A stretch of 64,000 bases of DNA from Halocatena marina. GTDB lineage: Archaea; Halobacteriota; Halobacteria; Halobacteriales; Haloarculaceae. Shown one piece after another: positions 1 to 7,597 of the stretch; position 1 is the first letter of the stretch; each line of letters begins with the position of its first letter. The DNA lies in the NCBI RefSeq assembly GCF_023276375.1, contig NZ_JALLPK010000001.1, positions 1,984,001 through 2,048,000 on the forward strand, given 5' to 3'. Position numbers and translations under genes: made by a program. The notes below the pieces were generated by a model. It was given only the letters and a program-made list of their open reading frames with translations, did no database searches and had not been told where the DNA came from.

Positions 1-654
1 GCTCTGGAAGCCGATACGGGTGTCCTGTCCCTGTCCTTCCATCCGCAGCACGCCTTCGACTTGCACGTCATTGCACGCCTCGACGCACCGATTACAAAGA
101 ATGCATTTGTTGCGGTCGATCTGAATGAACGACGAGGAGTCGTCCATTGGTTCGTAGGCATCACGGTCGTCGAGAACACCGTATCGCGGTTCCTCAACTT
201 CGTTCTCGATCGCGGCATCCTGCAGTTCACAGCGACCGTTCTTCCCGCAGGTCGTACAGCGAAGATTGTGATCCGAGAGAACAAGATCGAGATTGACGTC
301 CCGTGCGAGCGCAGCGTCATCTGCTGCGGTTTCGACTTCGAGACCGTCCGTCGCAGGAAAACTACACGCGGGAACGACGCCGTGCTCGTCTGTTTCGACC
401 ATACACGTTCGACACTCGCTCCGTGGCCCGATATCCTGACGGTCGTAGTGACAGAGCGCAGGAACAGTGTCCTCCGTCTCGACGGCCTCGATGGCGTCGA
501 TGAGGGTTGCGCTTGCGCTGACTGTCACCGTTGTCCCGTCGACAGTAAGTGTCGACGGTTCGTCGCTCCCGATAGGAGGGTCGGTCGCCGTTCCCGGCGC
601 GATGCTCTCTGTTAGCGGCGGTACATCCGTGTTTTCGTGACGTTGTGAGCTCAT
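1..654 (-). CDS. Formate dehydrogenase alpha (NuoG-like) subunit, N-terminal 218 residues
   Basis: This is the start of a molybdopterin formate dehydrogenase catalytic subunit, cut by the window edge. Translation of the minus strand shows an N-terminal [2Fe-2S] ferredoxin domain (Cys68, Cys81, Cys84, Cys97). It is followed by the NuoG-type His-ligated [4Fe-4S] motif (His129, Cys133, Cys136, Cys142) and a CxxCxxCxxxC cluster (Cys184-Cys194). The molybdopterin domain must lie beyond the edge. The ATG overlaps the stop of the upstream NuoF-like gene (ATGA), so the two are co-translated subunits of one complex. The same N-terminal layout occurs in NuoG and in NAD-linked hydrogenases. I prefer formate dehydrogenase because formate-tetrahydrofolate ligase lies close by, but only the missing part can settle this. 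Confidence 0.8.
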   Translation of the reverse strand, partial: MSSQRHENTDVPPLTESIAPGTATDPPIGSDEPSTLTVDGTTVTVSASATLIDAIEAVETEDTVPALCHYDRQDIGPRSECRTCMVETDEHGVVPACSFPATDGLEVETAADDAALARDVNLDLVLSDHNLRCTTCGKNGRCELQDAAIENEVEEPRYGVLDDRDAYEPMDDSSSFIQIDRNKCILCNRCVEACNDVQVEGVLRMEGQGQDTRIGFQS

Positions 655-2123
655 GATACTGCGAAATTCCGATCAAAACAGCTTCCAGCGGGACACCGGC
701 CGTCGGCGTGGGCCGCAAACTCCGATTCGAATGCGGCCATTGCCGTCCGTGTCGGTCGGCCCGCCTGTTTTCCGAACGCACAAATGCTCGATAGATCCAT
801 GACACGAACCAGCTCCTCGATTCCATCGCTGTCGTAGTCGCCGTCGTATATTGCTCGGAGTTGATTTGCGAGCTGGGTCGTTCCCTCGCGGCACGGAACA
901 CATCGACCACAGTTCTCGTCGGCCGCAAACTGCGTCTTGTTCCCGATGAACGCTACGACACACTGATCCTCCGTGATGATCCGAACCGTTCCCTCTGTAC
1001 CGAGGTCAGCGTTGGCCAGTGTATCGGGGGCGACATCGATATCGAGTTCGGTTGTAATACCCCCAAATCGTCCACCGACACAGGCTGCTTTGAACTCGCC
1101 ATCGATGTCAACCGCATCGAGTGCCGTTTCGATGGTGTCGCTCTCCGGAACTTCGACTGTCGCGGGCACAGCAACGTCGCCTGTCACCGTCACCAGACGG
1201 CTTTCTGCAAATCCATCTCGGACCGCAACCGCGAGCTGTGCGAACGTTCTTGCCGTGTGAACGAGCGTCGGGTCCCCGTGAAGGCCCGACACCTCGGGAC
1301 CCGGTGGGCGCAGGCGCGCCTCAATTCGGTGATTCCCTTCGATCGCTTCGAGCGCCATCGTCGGCTCGGCTGCTCGGTACTCCGAGGGACCACCGACCAC
1401 GTCGACCGAAGCGCACGGATTGGGATAGTTTTCGGCCGCCTCGTTAACGGTGAGTGCAGCGTCGTTGTCCGCCGTATAGACGACGATTCGGTCGGCGCCG
1501 ACGGCACGAGCAGCCGCGTTCGCTCCTTCGAGCACCTCGAACGGTACACTGGAAAGCAAGAGCGTATCGGCGGTGGTCCCGTGAGCGTTCACCACGACTG
1601 CTGCGCTGTCTGCCTCCATAGCAGGCCGCCACGCATCGATCAATCGCTGGTCATGGCGCCAGTCGCCCCATCCACGACCGCGGAGTTGCCGAGCGAGCGA
1701 GGCCACTGCTTCTGATGCAACTGAGGCGAAGCCGCCAGCGGCTTCGTGATCGTCTGGGTGTGTGGGACGACGCCAGCCACAGCCACCGAGAACCCGGCGT
1801 ACGCCAGTATCGAGGCCGAACAGTTCCGGTGCTGGGAAGGTCGTCGTTTCTGGGTCGTGCTCAACAACGGCTGCAGTGTCCGCACGAGACGAATCGTCCG
1901 CGAGTGCTACGAACTCCTGTATCTCCTCGGGTGAGCACTGGGCGTGAAAGGTGGTCCGTTCACCGCGAGTCACCGAAACGAGCGGTTCGACCGCTGGAAA
2001 TCCTGTCGAACCGACCTCCACGACCGTACAATCGGCTCCAGCAACCCCATCCAACAACTCTCGGCTCGGATTGCGATCCGATATTCGTACTAATACGTCT
2101 TCATCAGATGTTGGAAATATCAT
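651..2123 (-). CDS. NuoF/FdhB-like iron-sulfur subunit of formate dehydrogenase
   Basis: 490 residues resembling the 51-kDa NADH-dehydrogenase (NuoF) and formate dehydrogenase beta family. The C-terminal half is orthodox: an SLBB-like segment, then the [4Fe-4S] site CGRCVPC (Cys405, Cys408, Cys411) with the fourth ligand in SSIC (Cys448). The segment SGLHGDPTLVHTARTFAQLA matches the NuoF region around its GLYGKPT motif. The FMN/NADH half is odd. Where NuoF has a glycine-rich GRGGAGFP loop this protein has GRGWGDWR, and the acidic NADEGEPG motif reads NAHGTTAD. It probably passes electrons between the catalytic subunit and an acceptor, but use of NADH is doubtful. A TATA-like CTATTA lies about 28 bases upstream of the ATG, fitting a leaderless transcript. 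Confidence 0.8.
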   Translation of the reverse strand: MIFPTSDEDVLVRISDRNPSRELLDGVAGADCTVVEVGSTGFPAVEPLVSVTRGERTTFHAQCSPEEIQEFVALADDSSRADTAAVVEHDPETTTFPAPELFGLDTGVRRVLGGCGWRRPTHPDDHEAAGGFASVASEAVASLARQLRGRGWGDWRHDQRLIDAWRPAMEADSAAVVVNAHGTTADTLLLSSVPFEVLEGANAAARAVGADRIVVYTADNDAALTVNEAAENYPNPCASVDVVGGPSEYRAAEPTMALEAIEGNHRIEARLRPPGPEVSGLHGDPTLVHTARTFAQLAVAVRDGFAESRLVTVTGDVAVPATVEVPESDTIETALDAVDIDGEFKAACVGGRFGGITTELDIDVAPDTLANADLGTEGTVRIITEDQCVVAFIGNKTQFAADENCGRCVPCREGTTQLANQLRAIYDGDYDSDGIEELVRVMDLSSICAFGKQAGRPTRTAMAAFESEFAAHADGRCPAGSCFDRNFAVS

Positions 2124-2507
2124 CTGCTACTGTATCTACTAGTTCCCGTAATAGACGATGATAAATACACATGATCAAGCATCCGATAATACGATGAACG
2201 AACAAGAGAACACAATTGGTAGGAATTCTAAGAGACAACGTTTCAGTGGAATGGTGTGTCGCTCAGAAGACTTGGTGGATTACTCGATACTAAAAACGGT
2301 TGGTTGCGATCATTGCTCCAGCTACTCTGTCCGTCGCACAAGGACGCTGTTCGTCAGAGACAGTGCTTGCGCACGGATCCATTCTCGTACGGATCGATGC
2401 GTAACGTCCGCCGCCCGTAACGTCCGCCGCTAAATGTGGGACAAGCACTTCTCTGGAAACGGTCATCGACGACACGTTTATCGGTAGGCCGGCGACCATA
2501 TCCTGTA
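2124..2507. other. Intergenic, no gene seen
   Basis: The stretch holds the promoter of the fdh-like operon at its left end and the downstream side of the channel gene at its right end. At 2401-2430 a 16-base unit beginning GTAACGTCCGCCGC is tandemly duplicated (second copy 14 bases identical). No convincing reading frame is present. Confidence 0.6.
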
Positions 2508-3731
2508 CTATTCGTCTGGCACGTCGTCGAGGTCAACGAGTGGTGTATCACCAAGGACTGATCGTCCGAGCAGACGGCCACCAATTACTGTCGGGCTAAT
2601 GACTTCATCGGCACCAATCCCTTCGAGCTTATCGACGTGTCGCTGTTCGTTGGCCGCTGTGACGATGCAAACATCCGGATTTACTTGTCGGGCAGCGATG
2701 ACTGCCAGCGTGTTTTGTCCGTCGTCGCCGGTCGTCGCAACGATACCGCTGGCCACGTCAGCTCTGGCATCTCGAAGCGCTTCGGTGTCTGTCGGATCCG
2801 CAGTCAACACGTTGATATCACGATTTTTCAGGGTCGTGGCAGTCTCCGTATCAGAGGTTATCACAACCACGTCGGTCGCTTCCGTGAGTTCGTTGAGGAG
2901 CGGTTCCGTCAGGTTACTGTAGCCAAGGATCAGAACGTGGTCTTTGAGTTGTGAGTGTTGCGGAGTAGTCATTTTTCCAACCGCGGTAGTTATCCGTGAT
3001 TCGAGAGCCGGGACAAGGAATGACCCGAACGCAGCACCGAACGCCGTGGTACCGATAACGAGTACCGAGATCGTAAACAGTTTTGCCTGTCCAGTGGTGG
3101 GCCGTATGTCGCCGTATCCGACAGTTGTTCCAGTGACGATCATGTAGTAGAACGCATCAGTCCACGTTTCGACTCCGATGTACTCATCTCTCAGGACGTA
3201 TACCCCGATCGTGCCGTACACTTGTACTGCTAAGAACGAACCCAGCGCGGCAATCTGAAACGGTGTGAGTTTGATCGGTTGATCAAACTGATCACGGTTT
3301 CGGATCAGCAGTGGCAGAATGACGAACGAGAATAACAATAGCAGAAGATCGGTTGCCTGTGCAGTTACAAGCGCTAGTAACGACGCCAGCGGGAGCACGA
3401 TTACCGCGCCGTACCACATGAGGCGCTTGCGCCGTTGCAATCCAACCGTGGTGGCTGTGAGGAGGAAAGCGAGGAGAAGACTCACGAATCGGATGACGTT
3501 GTCCCCGCCCGTGGGAAGGAACGTGGCGAGTGGGCCGTTCAACGCAACTCTCTCCTGTCTGAGGTGTGATAATCCAATAATGAACGCAAGTGCGGCGACG
3601 ATTCCAACCAGAAGCACTGCTATATTCGGACCCGAGAACGCCCGCCAGTAGGCGAATAGAAGCCGCTTTGCGTGGGAGAACTGTTTACGGAGAGCAGAAT
3701 CGGTCGGCTTCTCTGACCCATCACTCGCCAT
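2508..3731 (-). CDS. Potassium channel with cytoplasmic RCK/TrkA-N domain
   Basis: A K+-selective ion channel subunit in the cell membrane. The N-terminal half has about five or six hydrophobic segments. The last pore loop carries the selectivity filter TTVGYGD (near residues 202-208), followed by a pore-lining helix. The C-terminal 150 residues form a Rossmann-type RCK/TrkA-N domain (DHVLILGYSNLTEPLL), expected to bind nucleotide or ions and gate the pore. I start at the ATG giving MASDGSEK; an upstream in-frame start at 3797 would add 22 residues of unlikely composition. It stands alone between the fdh-like operon and fhs. A role in K+ balance is expected for a salt-in archaeon. The exact ligand is unknown. 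Confidence 0.85.
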   Translation of the reverse strand: MASDGSEKPTDSALRKQFSHAKRLLFAYWRAFSGPNIAVLLVGIVAALAFIIGLSHLRQERVALNGPLATFLPTGGDNVIRFVSLLLAFLLTATTVGLQRRKRLMWYGAVIVLPLASLLALVTAQATDLLLLLFSFVILPLLIRNRDQFDQPIKLTPFQIAALGSFLAVQVYGTIGVYVLRDEYIGVETWTDAFYYMIVTGTTVGYGDIRPTTGQAKLFTISVLVIGTTAFGAAFGSFLVPALESRITTAVGKMTTPQHSQLKDHVLILGYSNLTEPLLNELTEATDVVVITSDTETATTLKNRDINVLTADPTDTEALRDARADVASGIVATTGDDGQNTLAVIAARQVNPDVCIVTAANEQRHVDKLEGIGADEVISPTVIGGRLLGRSVLGDTPLVDLDDVPDE

Positions 3732-4029
3732 CGTGCTGGTGTTTAGCATGGAATGAATAAAAACTCGTGTCCCCAGCGTCGGTGTCGAGAGTAGCAAAAG
3801 AGGAAGCTGCGATCGCTTAGTCAGTGCTACTAGTCTTTTTCGTCAATCACTGCGTTCATCGTTACGTCTGTGGATCCGTCACGCTGGGCATCGTTAGTGA
3901 CCAAGCGCGAACTCGCATCAGTGACAGGCTTCGCTGGACGAAGACACCACGTTCCACGAACTGTCCGATATCCGGGAGGAGGAATGTAAGAGACTGTTGA
4001 GGTGATGGACGAAACAGCAGTCGAACGGG

Positions 4030-5748
4030 TTAGAACAATCCGGAGACGGTTCCGTCGGGATCGATGTCCATCTCCGCGGCAGCGGGCTCTCCGGGGAGAC
4101 CGGGAAGTGTAAGGACATCGCCAGTGAGAACGACGAGAAAGCCTGCGCCTGCGGAGGGGTAGACCTCCTTGACTTCGAGGGTCCAGTCATCGGGCACTCC
4201 TTTCAGACTCGGGTCGTCACTGAGAGAGTGGAACGTCTTTGACATACAGACAGGAACGTCATCGAGACCGAGTTCCGTGAGCTGTTGGATGTCGGCTTCG
4301 GCGTCGCCGTGGTACTCGACGCCGTCGGAGCCGTATATCTCGGTTGCGACGGTCTCGATCTTCTCCTTGATCGAAGCATCGACCGAATAGAGTGGTTCGA
4401 ACTGTGACTCAGATTCGGCAGCGCTCGTCAGCTTCTCTGCGAGATCGATTCCTCCCTCACCGCCGTCGCTGAAGACGTTGGATTCGGCGGCATCGATGCC
4501 TAGCTCAGATTCGCAGTGTTCGATGACGGTCTCGACCTCTCTGTCGGTGTCTCCCGGGAAGCGGTTGACGGCAACAACGACTGGGACACCGAACTTCTGG
4601 AGGTTTTCGACGTGCTTATCGAGATTTTCGAAGCCTCGTTGGACGGCTCCGATATCCTCGTCTTCGAGCGCATCAAGCTCCGGCGGCCACATGTCCAGAC
4701 CGTGGTATTTGAGCGCTCGCACAGAGGCGACGAGTGTGACCGCGTCGGGCTCCATATCGCCGAACCGACAGACGATGTCCATGAACTTCTCTGCCCCGAG
4801 ATCTGAGCCAAAGCCTGCCTCAGTGATGAGATACTCAGAGAGATGTGAAGCGACCTCATCAGCCATCAACGAATTGGTGCCGTGGGCAATGTTGGCGAAC
4901 GGACCGCCGTGGACGAACGCGGGTGTTCCCTCGATGGTTTGGACGACGTTCGGCTTGAGAGCCTCCTTCAACAGGATAGCAACGGAGCCTGTCGCGTCGA
5001 TATCGTCGACGGTGACTGGGGCACCGTCCTCGTCATACGCGACGATAATGCGCGAGACACGTTCTTTGATATCCTCGATGCTGTCAGCGAGACACAACAC
5101 CGCCATCAGTTCCGAGGCAGCCGTCAGAATGAATCCGCCTTCGCGGGGGCGACCACCTGTTTTTCCACCAAGACCGATCACCGTCTCTCGGAGGACCCGG
5201 TCGTTCATGTCGATCGCGCGTTTCCAGCGTACCTCGTTGACGTCGATGTTCAGATCGTTCCCTTGTGTGAAGTGGTTATCGAGCATCGTCGAAATGAGGT
5301 TGTGCGCCGCGGTCAGTGCGTGGATATCGCCGGTGAAGTGGAGGTTGATATCCTCCATCGGCAGTACCTGTGACCAGCCGCCGCCAGCGGCTCCACCTTT
5401 GACACCGAAAACAGGCCCGAGCGACGGCTCTCGGATAGCAATGAGCGCGTCCTTACCGATCTGATTGAACGCTTGTCCGAGCCCGACTGTCGTTACCGTC
5501 TTGCCTTCACCCATCGGCGTCGGCGTCATTCCAGTTACGAGAATGAGCTTGCCGTCGGCCGTCCGCTCCGTAAGAATACGCTCGATCGCGTCTAACTTCA
5601 CCTTCGCCTTGTACTCGCCGTACTGCTCCAGATCATCAGGGGAGAGACCGAAGGATTCGACAATGTCCGTGATCGGCTGTTTCTTGACAGACTGTGCGAT
5701 TTCGTAATCGGTTGGCATTGATTCCGGACTCTCGTCTGAAGATGACAT
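4030..5748 (-). CDS. fhs: Formate-tetrahydrofolate ligase
   Basis: Catalyses formate + THF + ATP to 10-formyl-THF + ADP + Pi, and can run backwards to make ATP. The 572-residue chain is the normal family length and collinear with bacterial Fhs. It has the P-loop TPTPMGEGKT (residues 75-84), the conserved stretch REPSLGPVFGVKGGAAGGG, and the ending GEPAAAEMDIDPDGTVSGLF. The start chosen gives MSSSDESPESMPTDYEI; an in-frame start 96 bases upstream adds a non-homologous tail. It lies 215 bases downstream of the mttB-like gene on the same strand. Beside formate dehydrogenase and a folate-dependent demethylase the likely direction is 10-formyl-THF to formate with ATP gain, but the assimilatory direction cannot be excluded. 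Confidence 0.95.
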   Translation of the reverse strand: MSSSDESPESMPTDYEIAQSVKKQPITDIVESFGLSPDDLEQYGEYKAKVKLDAIERILTERTADGKLILVTGMTPTPMGEGKTVTTVGLGQAFNQIGKDALIAIREPSLGPVFGVKGGAAGGGWSQVLPMEDINLHFTGDIHALTAAHNLISTMLDNHFTQGNDLNIDVNEVRWKRAIDMNDRVLRETVIGLGGKTGGRPREGGFILTAASELMAVLCLADSIEDIKERVSRIIVAYDEDGAPVTVDDIDATGSVAILLKEALKPNVVQTIEGTPAFVHGGPFANIAHGTNSLMADEVASHLSEYLITEAGFGSDLGAEKFMDIVCRFGDMEPDAVTLVASVRALKYHGLDMWPPELDALEDEDIGAVQRGFENLDKHVENLQKFGVPVVVAVNRFPGDTDREVETVIEHCESELGIDAAESNVFSDGGEGGIDLAEKLTSAAESESQFEPLYSVDASIKEKIETVATEIYGSDGVEYHGDAEADIQQLTELGLDDVPVCMSKTFHSLSDDPSLKGVPDDWTLEVKEVYPSAGAGFLVVLTGDVLTLPGLPGEPAAAEMDIDPDGTVSGLF

Positions 5749-5963
5749 CTTACGAAGGCGTATCCACGATGCGGACATCAATGTTTGTGTATCTATAGTT
5801 CGACGAATACAATGTGTTTGACGGGAGAAATTCGCGCTCATCACGCTGTAACACGTCTGATCGAGGACTCATAGCATCATATATTCGATACCATGTGCTT
5901 CGATTTTAAGACACATTGCTTTGGAGCGTACGAGAGCACCGGGCGGGGTTAATGAAGCAGCTA

Positions 5964-7397
5964 TCAGTGCGCAGCTTTTCGGTCCTCAACGTATTCAGTG
6001 AGATCCCGCTCGATATCCGCATCGAGGTGTGGTTTCTGGTAGGCTTCGAGTTGTCGTTGAACACGGTCGTGTGCTCGCTCGACAGCCGACGTACTGTCTG
6101 TGTCCCAATCGCTGTATGAACGTTTATCGGCGATATCTGGACGGTAGAACACTTTCTCCAATTGATCGTTGGATGGATCGAGGAAATGTCCAGCGGGTTC
6201 GACCGCAGACATACGATCGAGCGCACACGTGTCGGGAGAAATGGTAATACCTCGCTTAAATCGATCGATGTATTGGAGTGTTTCGCAGTCGAGTACGAAC
6301 TTCTCTGGCGAGATAGCCGAGTAGGATTCGAGAATCCCCGCAGAGTGAAGCACGAAATCGATCCCACTGAGCGCCGTAATCGTTTGCAACAGCATCGATT
6401 CGAAACCAGCTTGGAAGTCGACAGATTTCGAGTCCGAAAGCCCGCCACCGCCACGCGATGGGATATCATAGTAGCGACCCATCTGCCCACAGAACGAAAC
6501 GAACAGTGCCGATTCGGGGCTTCCAATCGATAATGAACCGTATCGGGCGTCGATGTTCGAGGCGGGGACTCCGTAGACCACCGGGGTACCGGGATTGAGT
6601 AGCTGAGCGAGCGTGATAGCGAGGAGATTTTCTGCGTTGGCCTGCGCCATCGACCCTGCAAGCGTTTCCGGTCCCGATGCACCAGCCATCGTGAACGAGG
6701 ATATGATCACGGGCTGGCCGTTCTCGGCGTATGTCATCAGACCACCGAGCGTCTTTGTGTCGAGACTCCGGGGCGGTACGGTGTTGATTAGCCCCGCTGT
6801 GTAGGGCTTTCGCAGATCGGGATCGTCCATAACGATCCCGAGCATGTCGAGACATTCCTGCGCACGATCCTCGCCGTAAGCCGATCCCATGACTGGTTGA
6901 TCTGTGTAGATGAGAGACCGCTCGACCATATCGAGGTGTTTGGTTGCCTGATCGGTGTCGTTGGGTTCACAGACGTTGTAGCCCGTGCAGTTGATGACAG
7001 ATTCCATCTGTGAGAGCTTCACGAAATCAGTGTAATCGGACAACGTCGAGCGGCGCCGTCCATCCTCGACAGTGTGGATGTTCGAGGGGCCATATCCTGG
7101 TGCTCGGACACTCTCGTTGCCACCGACTGTGACGTCATTCCCAGTGTTGCGCGCGTACAGTGTGAACTGTGCTGGTGCTTTCTCGACACACGCCGCGACG
7201 ATGTCCCGAGGGAGCGTCACGACGTTGTTCTCGTGGATCTCACCGCCGTTGCGCTCGAACACCATCCGAGCGCGCTCGTGGTTGATCTGGATGCCGATGT
7301 CCTCGATGATGTGCATCGACGCCTCGTGGATGGCTGCCCTGCTCTCTCTGGTTACCCCGAGCGACGCAGCCGTTGTTCCCGCGTCGTACTCCGGCAT
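5964..7397 (-). CDS. MttB-superfamily methyltransferase, non-pyrrolysine type
   Basis: 477 residues of the trimethylamine-methyltransferase (MttB) superfamily, which move a methyl group from a quaternary or tertiary amine to a corrinoid protein. The frame is open throughout with no in-frame amber codon. The protein is therefore of the non-pyrrolysine branch that includes glycine betaine methyltransferase MtgB, rather than a Pyl-dependent trimethylamine enzyme. Recognisable family blocks are GPSNIHTVEDG, the glycine-rich PSRGGGGLSDSK and the TIM-barrel strands between them. A TATA box (CTTATAC, about 7421-7428) sits 27 bases upstream of the ATG. No corrinoid protein gene is visible in the window. 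The dimethylglycine-type flavoenzyme nearby fits a betaine substrate, but the substrate is inferred. Confidence 0.85.
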   Translation of the reverse strand: MPEYDAGTTAASLGVTRESRAAIHEASMHIIEDIGIQINHERARMVFERNGGEIHENNVVTLPRDIVAACVEKAPAQFTLYARNTGNDVTVGGNESVRAPGYGPSNIHTVEDGRRRSTLSDYTDFVKLSQMESVINCTGYNVCEPNDTDQATKHLDMVERSLIYTDQPVMGSAYGEDRAQECLDMLGIVMDDPDLRKPYTAGLINTVPPRSLDTKTLGGLMTYAENGQPVIISSFTMAGASGPETLAGSMAQANAENLLAITLAQLLNPGTPVVYGVPASNIDARYGSLSIGSPESALFVSFCGQMGRYYDIPSRGGGGLSDSKSVDFQAGFESMLLQTITALSGIDFVLHSAGILESYSAISPEKFVLDCETLQYIDRFKRGITISPDTCALDRMSAVEPAGHFLDPSNDQLEKVFYRPDIADKRSYSDWDTDSTSAVERAHDRVQRQLEAYQKPHLDADIERDLTEYVEDRKAAH

Positions 7398-7597
7398 GTA
7401 CGTTCGGTTGTCATAGAATTCGTATAAGTGCTTACGCTATCAGTCTCAATCACCCCGGAGAGGCAATCTGTGCTGGATGTAGCTGCTCGTCGCTGATTGA
7501 AAAATAAATTATTGACGAGCTGATACGTTGTGCTTCGATAACCGTCTGTCGGGACTCGGAGACATCTTTATTCACAGCGATACGAACAGGTGGGGAT
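7398..7597. promoter_or_regulatory. Divergent promoter region mttB-like / folCP
   Basis: Two outward TATA boxes are visible. TTTATT at 7567-7572 lies 27 bases before the folCP ATG, and CTTATAC on the minus strand at 7421-7428 lies 27 bases before the methyltransferase ATG. Both fit leaderless transcripts and would allow joint control from one intergenic region. Confidence 0.6.

Noticed and set aside
61..615. 184-codon plus-strand gene at the left edge
   Set aside because: It is the antisense shadow of the formate dehydrogenase catalytic subunit, whose cysteine motifs are unmistakable.
3870..4029. Remnant of a gene downstream of fhs
   Set aside because: A 25-residue acidic fragment (DEDTTFHELSDIREEECKR) looks protein-like but is too short and has a stop on both sides.
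4478..5464. 328-codon plus-strand gene inside fhs
   Set aside because: It is an antisense shadow frame, with Ser/Arg/Pro-rich translation, fully covered by the conserved ligase.
5964..7397. A pyrrolysine-containing trimethylamine methyltransferase
   Set aside because: The reading frame is uninterrupted with no internal amber codon, so it is the non-pyrrolysine branch.
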